Positions 47,879-59,604 of a stretch of 64,000 bases of DNA are shown piece after piece; position 1 is the first letter of the stretch, and each line of letters opens with the position of its first letter. Source of the DNA: Taenia hydatigena (taxonomy: Eukaryota > Platyhelminthes > Cestoda > Cyclophyllidea > Taeniidae); the NCBI GenBank assembly GCA_036345935.2, contig JADWOT020000009.1, positions 13,934,148 through 13,998,147 on the forward strand, in the 5' to 3' direction. The position numbers and the translations under genes were made by a program. The notes below the pieces were generated by a model. The model did not search any database. It saw only the letters and a list, made by a program, of their open reading frames with translations, and was not told the DNA's origin.

Positions 47879-49772
47879 TCAGTCACCATTGCTCAAAACT
47901 ACCGTGTTCGGTTGTGACTTGCTCTATTTTGCGACCTCCAACTTGGGGTCTGGAAAGTGGTCTGTATGGGGTAACTAAATCAGTCTGATTGCTATAGGAT
48001 GCTATTTGCAGTGCCGCGTTAGCCAACGCGAGCTGCTTTTAGTGCTTCAAATATTACACCAAGTGATTCCGTTGCAGCTACTGCTGAGAATGGCTCTTCT
48101 GTCCATTTAAGCCCTATAATTAGAATAGTTTGGGCAAAAGGACCAGACGTCGTAATAACATAAGCCAGCCATTGGCACCTTCATGCCCTCTCACCAGCTC
48201 TGCATATTCTCATGATAAAAGTGCTCTCCTCCGGTGTTTTAGTAACTTGAGGGGATTTATTTTTGCAATCTAAATGTCTCCAGCCAGCATTGTAGACAGA
48301 TCTGTCTTGTTCAGCTTCACACACCTGTCACATGCTGTCCGAAGCGACTCCTGTGCATTCAGCAAATAGAGGGGGAGAAAGAGGAACTTCTAGGTAGGCG
48401 GTTAACTAAATAAGCATGCGTGCATAGACGGGGAGACTAATGGTCCTAAGACTGATGATTTTAGCTTCGTTGACTCACTTGGCCTCTGTCTCTACCCCAC
48501 TTTCTGACAAGGGAGCTACAAGTTGAGGCGGAAAGCAGAGCAATTAAAAGGTGCTCGCACGAGTGGGGCAACAAGTCACTTAAAATGACAGGGAGTGGGT
48601 GCTGTCCGTGCAACTATGGCCTCCTCAATCATTTGTTAACCACCATAGTGTAATTATACCAAAATAGAGATTTCACAATATCAGGATGCGTCATCACCCA
48701 GACTGAAGGCCGGAAGCGGACCACCCCAGACCATTAAGCAAGATTGTTTTCATGGGTGTCACCATCTTCGCTCATGTCCTTTCTCTCTGACCACCCCGAG
48801 AACGAGTAGACCGATTACTTTGGGACGAGTATGGGAGATTAAGAACACGAACGTCTGAGAGTTAACCTCTTCTAGTGTACTCGGTATCAGCATCAAGTTC
48901 CTCCTTGGATTTTGCGCTCCTGCTTCTCGTCCAAAAGGCACATTATACAAAAATGTGATTATTTCATCGATATGTAAATAAGAAGATAGAGGTCATTGGT
49001 AACACAGAATTTTAGATCCAACCCGCCAGTGGCCACACTTTAGTTCAGATCAAATTTTGGTACCTAGTCATTACCATCATTATTACTCATAAGCTCAAAA
49101 CCAACCCCACATTTTATTTCACCCGTTGCAATGTTTCATCGATGCTTTGGTGATTAGCATGATCAAGGTGAAATCCAGTCTTAAAAGTAATATTTTGGCT
49201 TCACATCATCCACGATTCCTTAAATATTACAATGCAATGTAACTTTGTTTGTGTTTCGAGTCTTTCTCGACTGCAGACAATGAGAGAAGATTTGACAGAG
49301 GCACTTACTCTATCGTTCTAGGCGCGTTCGGGGTTGTTTACAAGTGTTCTGACCCTAAGTCAGGTCAGCTGACGGACTTGAAGCGAGTAATGCTTGAGCA
49401 CAACCACCAAGGTGTCCCTTCGAATGCTCTCGGAAAAATTGCGCTTCTGGAAGAACTGAAACACCCCAACATCGTGAAGTAAACCCTGGAAATTAATAGC
49501 GCTCTTCCGTGTAGAATATGACATTCTAATTGACGGTCGACTATAATTACTTTTGAATGCGTGAATATGGACCTCAGGCGGTATGTGGATAGTAAGCATA
49601 AAAGTGCTAGTTGCCTCCAGGCACTGCTAAAGTAGGCCCTCACATTGGCCAATTTTGCATCTAGTCGTTCATGCACCAAATGCTGCAGGCTCTTCGGTAT
49701 TGCTACGTATAGCGCGTTATCCACCACAACTCGATGCCCCAAAACGTGTTGGTCGATGTTAATAGAATGCTG
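47879..49772 (+). repeat. Dispersed repeat R1, right-arm copy
   Basis: The mirror of 34,628-36,521 with the CDK remnant on the plus strand. Confidence 0.8.
49249..49772 (+). pseudogene. Cyclin-dependent kinase pseudogene fragment, right arm
   Basis: Identical to the left-arm remnant. GAFGVVYKC lies near 49,325, GVPSNALGK near 49,410 and LKHPNIVK just before the stop at about 49,480. The hinge-like NMDLRRYVD follows near 49,565 and MPQNVLVD near 49,735 in another frame. It is inactive. Confidence 0.65.
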
Positions 49773-51149
49773 TTGGAAGCGGCCGAAGGCGAAGGCATTG
49801 CACAATGTCTCGGTGATTTGTTGAGTAGCTAGTGTTGGCATGTGGAATAGACATGTGTTCTGCCTGACTGCTTCTGCCCACTCCCCTGCGTCTTCGTCAG
49901 TGGTGGGTGAGGAAAGGCTGGGTGGAAGGAGGTGATGTTCTATTGTGGCACACTTTGTCTCCACAGATGCGCAAGTGTTTCCTTTTGTGCCTTGTTCGAT
50001 CACACTTAATGATTATGGCGACACGGGTGATGAGTGCATGGGGGACAGATTCTGTCATGTAGGAAGGCGATGCAAGACCACGTGTAGGCATGAAGAGCAA
50101 AGGCGAGTTGGTGGCACATGCAAGCGATGGACCGATGCGCCAATGCAGTGGGTGTGTCGACTTTCGTGAAATTATCATTAGGTGTCCATCTAAGAACCTC
50201 CTCATTGGTAGGTGGAGTTGCCCACTCCTTTCCCTCCCTCACCTTTCCGATTTATCGAAATAATTTAAGGTGACAGAGAAGTAGGCGTTATGGTTTGGCA
50301 ATGGTGAGGACGAGGGTGATACCTCGATAAATTGCCACTTAAACAAGTCTGCTCACAATTCCTCAATGACCTCGTCTCCTGCAACTCCTCACTACGAAGT
50401 AGCACCACTATCCTGGTATCTAAGTGATGAGGCGCTCTAATTAACAAAAAATGTGTTCAAATAAAAATAACATGTAGGTTGGCAGAGAAGCGGAGGAGTC
50501 ACCTACAAGGCAGTTGAGAGGGATGTTTATTTGGAAGAAGAGTTGATGGGGAGGGGGTGAAAATGAGGGGGGATAGGCAACTCGCCAGTCCCGTCAGATG
50601 TGAAGTTTATGTGATTGACACTAATGCTTCGAACAAAACACTGAAAAACCAGGCTGGTGTGAGATTCGAATAAAGTGCTTTTATTTCTGTAGACATGCAT
50701 GAATAATAAATTCAAATAGACTCTGCGATTACCCTCACCTATTTGGTGCTCTATGAGCGTCCCGACGCACTAAGCAGATAGGCGGATGTTAGAATGTAGA
50801 GAGAGCAGATAGATAGTATAGCCTATAAGCACGCTTTGCTTTCATTGTGTTTTAGTTTTTAAGCATTAGGTATCAATCCCCTAAAATATTGCATTAATCT
50901 TTGCTTTATCATACCATATTAGGTGCACATCCGAGTAATGCTAATGAGTAGACTTAAGGTGATGAAAATTCTAAACTCACGAGACGTAGCAACGGAGGTG
51001 GTTTTAATGTGTTAAACGGATGGAAATGCATAGAAGTGTAAATTGATTAAATGCACATAAGCGACTTGTTGATTGGCTGATGGAAAGGCGTGATCTGTGC
51101 ACAGATGCATAAATAGGAGGAAGGGTCGGCAGGGTCTGCCGTGCTGTGG

Positions 51150-51585
51150 TTGCGTGAGACGCGTCTCTGACTTCGTCTGCAAGGACGCCTGAGAGCGTGT
51201 GTAGGGTGTTTTCGGAGATCGTCACCCGCGGCGCCGTCATGTACACTGGGCATGCGACGCTCGAGAACGTCATGGTTAGGACTGTGAACCAAGTCCTTAA
51301 GTATCAGGGTCTTGCTCTCTGCAGCTTCGGTGGCTAGGTTGTGGTATACCCGATAGACAGACAGGTGGAGACGTTGCAGCTGGTGTGTGAACGCTACAAC
51401 GGCCCTGTTTAGGGCGCCTTCCAAAACCACATTGCAGATTGTATTAATGTCGTCCTGTTCTATTCACAAGGCAACCGAGGCTGTGTAGGCAGGCCATGTT
51501 GGATAGCTGAGGCAGAGTTGGGAGTAGACTAGCAGGGCTTGGTTGTGCGTGTTGGAGATGCGTAGATAAGTCGCTGTAATGAAGC
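51150..51585 (+). pseudogene. Possible mitochondrial-carrier-like remnant, right copy
   Basis: The mirror of 32,815-33,250, with the same frame, stops and tentative SLC25A46-like signature (YPID, LQL, DCIN). The identity is weak. Confidence 0.2.
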
Positions 51586-54106
51586 CTTTTGACCCACTGC
51601 AGCCATCTCTCCTTTGTCTCTGCTTGTTCGGCTTTCGGCTGTTCCTTCAACAGCCACAACGGGCGCAGAGTGGGGGTGGAGGTATAGCGATGGGCGATTG
51701 GATGATGAATGTTCGTATTGGGGGGTGGCTGTTAATGCGTGGAGGGAGCATTGCATCTGAGGTCGGTGGTGACGTGTGTTTCATCGCCAATCTCGTTGTT
51801 GATGGTGACGGTTGGGTTGGTGAGATTTCAGTAGCATGCTTTGAAGACTGTCGTCTCTGTTCGCAAAAGTATGAGTTGATAGTTCTTTAGCTACTTTGCT
51901 ACGATGAGTCAACGCGTTGTATGTCAGTATTTTAAGGTGGTGAGACCAGAATCCCTTTCGTGCCCGCGTCGCTCCTTTCCCACACTTTGTTGGCTTATGC
52001 TAGGCTAAGCTAAAGTGAAATAGCCTATGCGGCTGCACGAGGTTACTCCATTCCACTTTACACTGCAGAACTCAATCAACATCTACGCTGACCATTATTG
52101 CCCGAAAACCTGAGCGCTTTGGCGGTCGGACATTCAAACCAGCACGTTCCGCGTAGATGCCACGATGCAGCGGGTGGTGCACACCACCAATAGGACCTAA
52201 CCACTGTTAGTGTTTGATGTATGCGATGGAATATCTAACTGGTCTCTACGTGGAACTGTGCATCCATAGGCACCCACTGTCGAGGTTTCCAAGCTGCGGC
52301 TTTCACGTCTGGCTTTGGTACTGGTCTCAGTGTAATCAATGGTGTGATGCATTTAAACTGCATTCGCAGCAACGTTTTGCATTTCAACTTAGACGCAGGA
52401 CGAATCACACTGGAAGGAGGCGCGTTTGGCTAAATAGCATCCCACATTTTATCGTTAATTGCCTGGCTAATCTCCTGGTCAGGAAAGACACCACAGATCC
52501 CACCCGAATTGCCATGTCACGAAATTGGTGTCGATTAAATGCGACTGCTTTGCGAACCCTCGTAATAGCGCTTTGGGGTATGGGAAGTCAAGATGTAAAT
52601 GCATATTGACCCATGCTGAGCAACTGATTAAGACAATTAACCGAACTTGGAATCATGCTCCGTTGGTCCAAGTTTCCCTCCACCACATTATAAGGCCTGC
52701 TTGCGTGGAGAGCTACATGCATGGACCCGTAACCAGGATGCAACGCTGATCAAGAGTTGTCTCTTTAGAGCAGATTGTTTTGCTTAGACTTTTCCAAATT
52801 TAAGGCAGTGCAATGCAATGCAATCTTCCTTGTTTTCGCTACTGATTACCTCCAACTGCATTGAAGGACGTGTCAACAAGCAGCGCTAAGTGTTTATCCA
52901 CTCGAAAGATTGATGCATAGGTGCTTTTGGACGAATTGTGAACCACTGCAGCGTCACAGCAAAAGGATGAAATACAACGAAGTAGTCACGATAGCCTGTG
53001 ACTGCCATCTGACAATTGCGCGATGCTCTTCTCCAGTATAGTTGCGAAGACACCAAAAGGGAATTAACTTTCAATTAATAAGTGGAAGGAACGAGTGACC
53101 TGGAACTTGGGTAATACGATCATCCTGCCAACATCCGTTCACGTCGACGTGTGGCTTATTGGAATGAACGATTGTTCACATTTTCGCAGTTCATGACATA
53201 ACTATTTACAGCGTGACTGCTTGAAACAATGTGGGACCCCACCAGTTCTACGCCATTCATTTGAAGGGCAATGCGTTAGACATAAGAGGGTCAACTGGTT
53301 GACAAATATAGGCCTTTGTTTTTGTGCAAGGGACACTGCACGCTTGTGCGATGATTATTCACGTAATGACTGATGCTGGACCACGTTGGTGGATATTGGC
53401 GAGAAAAGAGGCAACAGTGTCGAATGCGTTGCTGTAGTGAGTTTTCACTCCACGTAGGAGATTTTGACGACACGACGAAAACCAATGAGTTGACATCATG
53501 GTAAGGGTAATTTGATCCCTCCCACGAGGACTGATCCACTTGCACGCCGACACCTCTTTCGCGTAATCATTCTCTGCCAGCACCCCTCCATACTGGTGCC
53601 TTCTCGTCTCATCTACTTACTTCTGCACAGTTTTTTAACAGTTAGCTTCCGCATTTCGTTCGTTTCGCGTCCTTCATCACACTTTTTTATTTAACACCTA
53701 CATCACTTCCGACAGCATGCATTATCAACGATTTCGACGCAAAGCGAAGTCATCAGGTTTGCTTGCATCCCTCACCGGTGAGACAATGAAACGTGGGTGG
53801 TGCGCACAATGTGATGTTGAAGTCGGCCCTGAACAGAGTCGCTGCAGCTTCCACACAGCATCTGCCGCGATCTCCTCATCAATCCACGCATCAGCTTAGA
53901 AGCAACCAAACTACTGAAGCCATAGTGGATACGACCTAGGCGCATGATGGTATAGATTTGGCCCGTGGCGCTTTCTGTGTCAACATATCGCGGAATAGCA
54001 GGTGACCTTGCCCAGAGAGCACCTTAAGCGCCAAACGAAGCGTCTAGTGATTAGGCTCGCAGATGTTGTGGTTAAGCTTCCTATCTAATGCGCGTTGTTC
54101 TTTTAG

Positions 54107-56281
54107 ATTGCACTTTCGAAGCAGATCCCCAAACTGGTGATTACATGCACCCCTATCTATCAGAGCTGGAGGCGTACGGAAGGAGCTTAGGGCAGTACAA
54201 ATATGACAGCACCACACCGAATGCAAGGCCACTTTCTCTGGAGGAAACACCACTGGATATCATCGAGACCGTGGACGGCCTAAGCAATATGTTGGCGGAA
54301 TTGAGTACAGCATCAGATATCGCTGTTGATCTAGAAGTAAGTAGCGTCGTAATGCAGCATGCTTTTGCTCCACGTACCTTCAGCTAGAAGCCTTGTAATT
54401 GTTGCCTCTTTCGATAACAGCACCACAGTTACCGCACATTCCTGGGCATGACATGCCTCATCCAGCTGTCTACGCGTACCAAGGATTGCGTTGTTGATGC
54501 CCTTGCTCTTCATGACCACCTCGACCAGTTGAACTATGTGTTCACTGATCCGAGGCTTGTGAAGGTACTTCACGGCCCCGATTTGGACCTCATGTGGCTG
54601 CAACGAGACTTCGGTGTGTACATTGTGAATCTCTTCGACACCGGACAGGCAGCTCGGGCACTGCGTTTTCCGCGATTTTGCCTTGCTTACCTACTGCAGT
54701 ACTTTGTTGGCTTTCTTCCTAACAAAGCACTCCAGTTGGCCGATTGGAGAATAAGGTGAGTTCATAGTGAACGCCACCGTGAGGTGCGTGTAGCTGCTGC
54801 TGCTGCGGCTACGGCTGCTCTGGCTGCGGCTGCGGCTGCAGAATATCCCATTGGGGAAGTGAAGACTTCGCAAGCCACAATTACTTGCTCTCACTTATTG
54901 GCTTATTCAGTACTTGGGGACATGCTGCATTGTGCTAGTCCTTCATGATACACTCTCCTCACTACTTCCCTTATCCTTGGTGCTGAGGTAGTCATTTGGT
55001 AGTTAATGCAAGTGTCTCAGCTGACGCTGTGGGATGTTGCATGGCCCAGGCCCAGGAGCCTATCATGAATGCTTCTATGTCCGTGATGCATGAGGACTAA
55101 AGTATTACACGTTTGGACGGCATGATTGGAGGCACTCGTAGTGAAGGCAAGGGTCAGCTATGATGTTGTAATAGGCAGTCCACTTCTTGTGGCTATTGTG
55201 GGCATTTTCTGCGCTTAGACCTCTTCCCAAGGAGATGATGGACTATGCTCGCTCAGATACACACTATCTGCTCTACGTGGCTGAGGTGCTTCGCGGCATG
55301 TTAGCTGATCAAGGTCTCCTCACTGAGGTTCTACAACGCAGTCAGCAGCTTTGTCTGCGTGTACGTATCACTCTTCTGCTCTATCTATTCGGCACTCTCC
55401 ATTTTCTTTGACTGCTCTCCCCCTTGTTGTTTCCTCACATTAGATTTACAAGAAACCGCAGTTTAACGCATTGGAGTATCTGTCGAAATCGCATGCGGTG
55501 GTGAGGGAGTCTCTGGACAAGCGTCAGCTCTACGCTCTCAAGTATCTGTACATATTGCGAGACACTATTGCACGAAATGAGGACGAAAGTCACGGGTATG
55601 CTCCCCATTCCCTCCTTATCACGCCTCTTTGTGGCCACTCACAGGCATTGCAGCACTTCAAAATAATATCATAACGGTCGCTGATTGAACATTGGACATT
55701 TGAAAGGTGCTATCCTTACCGTGGTTGACATGGTTTGGCTCTTGTGCTAGGTAGGGTGTTTTGGGATGGAGGGTGTAGGAGCGGCTTAAACGCTGTGCCT
55801 TCTCAACAAATTGTCGTTTTAGCGTCGTTATGGGGTAGGCGTGCTTAGTTGGTTGTTTCGTTCCACTTCATCATGCGTGTGAAAAGGCGAAATGACAAAT
55901 CGACATGTGACCACTAACTGCTCTTAAAACTTCCTATTTGGTGATGTGAATGGAAGTGCTCATTCACTTCGGCTCAGTCAGCATATCTGTGAAGAGTGCA
56001 TACAACCCCACTTTCGGGCTGGCTGTATCGACTCGCGTCATCATGTGCAGACAATCCATAGGGAGAGGCGTTACATTCAATCAGAGGCGGTGGTTTGTCG
56101 GATGTTTGGAGTAGTGCGCTTAAAGTCGTCAAAGGTGTTGAATACAAGTCGTTAGGGTGGGAGAGCATTGTTAAGACTAGATGATAGAAGACTGAATCTA
56201 CTAATTCTTTATCTTTCCCTTCGTTTTTAGCTTCGTCCTTTCCAATCGCATACTACATCAAATAGCTGCACTGCTGCCCAC
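54107..56281 (+). CDS. EXOSC10: EXOSC10/Rrp6 exosome exoribonuclease, copy A, right arm (3'-truncated)
   Basis: The plus-strand mirror of the left-arm copy. Exons are 54,107-54,336; 54,421-54,755; 55,219-55,360; 55,444-55,595; 56,231-56,281. Introns are 84, 463, 83 and 635 nt, all GT-AG with consistent phases. Exon 1 ends with motif I DIAVDLE and exon 2 resumes HHSYRTF, splitting the catalytic DxE motif from the following strand. Exon 3 holds PLPKEMMDYARSDTHYLLY with the DEDDy tyrosine and last aspartate. Exons 4-5 form HRDC. After 56,281 the expected next exon (ACCNP) is missing and copy-B homology ends near 56,333. Upstream exons for the PMC2NT domain are not found with confidence in 49,773-54,106. 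As seen it is a nuclease-HRDC core without the C-terminal tail. Confidence 0.85.
54790..54839 (-). repeat. Imperfect GCC/GCA trinucleotide repeat, right copy
   Basis: The mirror of 29,561-29,610, in intron 2 of EXOSC10 copy A. Confidence 0.7.
55974..56168 (-). mobile_element. Ty3/gypsy-like RNase H remnant in EXOSC10 intron 4, right copy A
   Basis: The mirror of 28,232-28,426, with the same NASPYG signature, antisense to EXOSC10. Confidence 0.35.
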
Positions 56282-57837
56282 GTAAGTCCCTCTGCATGAT
56301 TTACTCTGAGGTTCTACTGTTCTCTGTTCGCAACATGACAGAGAGGGTGCGCAACATCACCGGTTCGTGATTTATTTAAGTCATATTTTTTACGACGATG
56401 TTGTCCTAAATAGGCGCGACACGTAGTGGTATGTGGTCAAGTGCTTTGTTGCGAGTTTGTCTGGTGCCCTCATTTGGTTGTAGAACATACTCTGGGATGT
56501 CGGTGGCTGCTACTTTGGCGTCCAGTAAAAGATGGCGTAAGGTGTTTTCGTTGTACGACCTGTAAGCAACTTGGACGGTGAGACGTCTGTTAATGTAGGA
56601 GCGGTGGTTCACTGAGGTGTAAGAGGTCGACTTTGACATAAATCCTAGTCTACCAGGTATGCAATGATTCTCAAGACCATTACATCACCCACATGATACA
56701 CATATCCCTATTCTTACCGAAACGATTCCCATGCGAAGTAGAGGGTGCACAACTTGGCGTTGATCGTGTGGACGCTATAGGGAGTGAGTGAGTGAATGAG
56801 TGGATGGGTCACGCGCTTCCTTACGAGAACATGCTACCCCCGGTGTTGTGTGCCCGAGATCAGTACCTTCTTCCCTCACACATCCACTGTCGATGTGGCT
56901 ATCTGGCGACGCGAATGCCTCTTCCCCTGTCATACCTCGATGTTCATCGCTGCCTTCTCGACAGCTTCTGTGAATAGAAACACTGATGGTTCTGATGATA
57001 ATGAGGAGGAGGAAGAAGAGGAAGGAAGCCTCATCAAACTCTTTAGATTGGGTTTATGAACTGTTCCTTTTCATTGAACAATTATTCACTACCTAAAGCT
57101 GGCGTCCCAAAATGAGAATCCGAGCATCGTCAGGATTTGTCAAGACTTGTTGGATCATGTGAATTACAGCCAATTGGCTATGAAAGCTGGCGTTCCGTGT
57201 GCACCTTCAGGGGTGACTCGGAAATATTGGAGATGGGAGTGTGCAATGCATGTAACCAAACAACGTTATGGAGGCTGTTGGTCAAAATGTGAGGTTCACG
57301 TCTAGTATGTGAGTGCTGACAGTGAAGAGAGAGAATGTCTCCTTGACCTCCGTGGAGTAGGTGTTTGAATGTTTTTCATCATCTGAGAAGATGACGCAGA
57401 GGTCGATGACTGACTTCATAGCAGTGGTAGTCCATATCCCCTGTGATCATCGATGTTCTCATTTTTCCATTCTCCCCTTCCGTTTTCCACATTGTTGCCA
57501 TGTAGGAGCGCCTGGTGTCTGTAAAGAGCTAAAGCAGCCATTGAAGGCACCTTAAAGTATTCAGTTCTCAACTGCCGATTTCATTTTACTGACAGTCATA
57601 TGGCTGCTTCATACCAAGAAACAATAACGGTGATTATTTGAAGGAACTGCAGGCTATTTCGGGGGATGTAGGTGATTGCGAGGCAGCGCCTTCAATACCA
57701 TCAAGTTTGGTGGCACCTGCTAAATGCGATGCTCCACCGCGTGGTGATGAATCACCAGGTGCAAGCCAATTGTTTTGATCATTAGTGGTTAGTGGGTTCT
57801 GCTCTTGCATGCACCACTTTCTCCAAATGTCTTGCAG

Positions 57838-57993
57838 CAAGTCTCTTATGGAGCTAGATTCTCAAGTGCCGGAATCGTGTTGAATACAGCTAGTATAGCA
57901 ATCAATTCCAACTCAAATTTGCTGGGCTCAAATGTGAAGGAAGTTAGCGAGGACCACCTCACCGATAGGCTAAATATGTCTTTACAAAATTAA
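57838..57993 (+). pseudogene. Terminal exon of unrecognised gene, cut by the right palindrome boundary
   Basis: Begins QVSYGARFSSAGIVLN as in the left copy, but after EVSED crosses the arm edge at 57,956 and ends 12 codons later (DRLNMSLQN then stop). The left copy continues with a different tail, so this one appears to be a broken end created by the rearrangement or by an assembly join. Confidence 0.35.
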
Positions 57994-59155
57994 AAAAAGC
58001 CAAAACACTGCTATCTGAAACTGATTAAATGCGTAGTCTGTAAATTGTTTACCAAATTTCCTGCAATCGTATCAACGCACAAACAGAAACAGTGGTAAAC
58101 AGACAGTGCCAAGTAGAACTGCGGTGAAGAAGGAAATTGGTGCTGATTTGCTAGAAGGTAGGGCACAAATCGCACAGGAGCAAGATCACTTCACCCTGCC
58201 AAGAGATGTGACCGATTTAGTGATGGAATAAGTGCATTACATCTGACTGTGTAGCATCTCATGCGGTGCAGATGACACGAGGAGCAGGAATGTGCAACAT
58301 AGCCTATCAAAAAATTTGAATTGAAGTAGGTTTTCAGAGTCATAATACTTGCCATTACTGGCGGCGGGATTCAATACACGCGTATCGACGGCTAAATCAT
58401 GCCTCGTTGACACAGGTTCATAAAGGCAGGTAAAGATTGCTGCGACTGAGGAAGATTTGATGTCCTCCATGAAATGCGATGGCATAGAAGGTGATTTGGA
58501 TTGATTCTGTTCTGACAACAGAAATTCATAAGAAGAAAATAGGTCTTAGGAATGACTCTTCCTTGATAGTCCTTTGCTTCTGAGCACGTTTTATTCTCGA
58601 TTGCTGCCATTCCAGTGAAGGAAAGCAAAATGTCAACGAAATCATGGGTCTAAGAGGAGTAGACATTACTGCGTCAAGGAGCCTTTTGGAAGACGCTTTT
58701 GTCAAGTAGAATTTGAATGCATGATCTCGCCAATGTAATGGAGAATCTGGTAAGGTGTCAAATGGACATCTAGGTTGCGTTACGACAATGAGTAGGCAAG
58801 AGATCTCGATCGCTTTCCTTCTACTTTGAAATCACTCTCATGTAACGGAGCGTTGGCTCCAAACGGGTGGCTGAGATTAGCGCTCATCTGTCTGAGCATG
58901 CAAGCTTGCGTCGTATCGACGCCAGTGGCTGTTAGCCTCTTGGACACTTCGTTGCATGACATTTGGAGAAGGTGAGGAATGAGATAAGGAAAACGTCTGC
59001 CCACAATCGGTTTGATCCGTGGCATGAATCATCTCGTGACGATGGGTTTGGGAGCAAAAAAGGGTTACAAGGCACCAGTGACGCGCTTATTCGGCACTGT
59101 GTGAAGGGAAACAACTATTCTCCACGTCTAACACTGCCCTTGTTTTCCGATGCAG
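57957..59155. other. Unique flank right of the palindrome
   Basis: Presumed intron. An open plus-strand frame from 58,963 runs in phase into the PLAT-like exon (it includes SPRLTLPLFSDAGHYISW), so the exon could start further upstream than 59,156. No other feature is recognised. Confidence 0.4.
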
Positions 59156-59604
59156 GCCATTACATTAGTTGGTTAGTGCTTGTGGGTACCTACAAAGTGC
59201 GTCAGACAGATGCGCGTTGTTAATCCCATAGTGGAACCCTCTCTATTTTATCCTTCACTAGTTATTTAGTCTCTTACACCCACCCCGATGTCATGAAGAG
59301 CCGATTAAGTCAAATGAATGTGACGCGGGCCTGTTTGCTTTGCAACTCGATCTTAGTGCACTTGCGAATCTGCGAAATCAGAAGCTGGTGTGACAGTTAT
59401 TGAAGCTGTGCTTCATGGCAGCAGAACTTGCTCCTCCGGGTGCGCTTCCAGCTACTTAGTTTTAGTGGTGCATGGTCTTCAGAAGTGCGCGTTAGTCTTC
59501 GTGGCGAGAAAGAACTGCCTCAGTTTGATACTTCCACCCTACCTTCAAATCGCTTGCGCTTGCGTCAGTCAACTGGGACAGTCATGGTGGAGGCTAGTAA
59601 GCAA
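59156..59604 (+). CDS. PLAT-domain exons, probable continuation of the polycystin-1-like gene
   Basis: Exon 59,156-59,196 (HYISWLVLVGTYK) ends at gtgcgt in phase 0. Exon 59,452-59,604 follows a cttccag acceptor in phase 0 and reads SGAWSSEVRVSLRGEKEL, then LRLRQSTGTVMVEASKQ. This follows the PLAT layout of polycystin-1 proteins: a Y-x-V-x-V strand, a TG turn, then small residues, V-x-V-x-L-x-G-E and a basic/hydrophobic strand. The second half of PLAT (the WHDN strand) was not found downstream. Phase with the linker exon at 25,364-25,435 does not fit directly, so an exon or base may be missing. If the same gene, its intron spans about 33.7 kb and contains the whole palindrome. Confidence 0.5.

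Larger units (their letters stand above)
42737..57956 (-). repeat. Right arm of a 31.5-kb palindrome (15,220 bp)
   Basis: The exact inverse of 26,444-41,663. Both edges look like novel joins. At 42,736/42,737 EXOSC10 copy B is cut off in mid-intron, although its homology continues past the left arm. At 57,956/57,957 the open exon of the left side is replaced by unrelated sequence. This supports the right arm being the derived copy. Confidence 0.93.

Noticed and set aside
53717..53899. 60-codon frame 5' of EXOSC10 as its N-terminal PMC2NT exon
   Set aside because: No convincing match to the PMC2NT pattern and no acceptable splice join to the exon at 54,107.
26444..57956. A giant transposon with 15-kb terminal inverted repeats (Maverick or foldback type)
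   Set aside because: The arms hold host-gene fragments. I see no transposase, polymerase or capsid-like gene, no target duplication at the edges, and the spacer has no element core.
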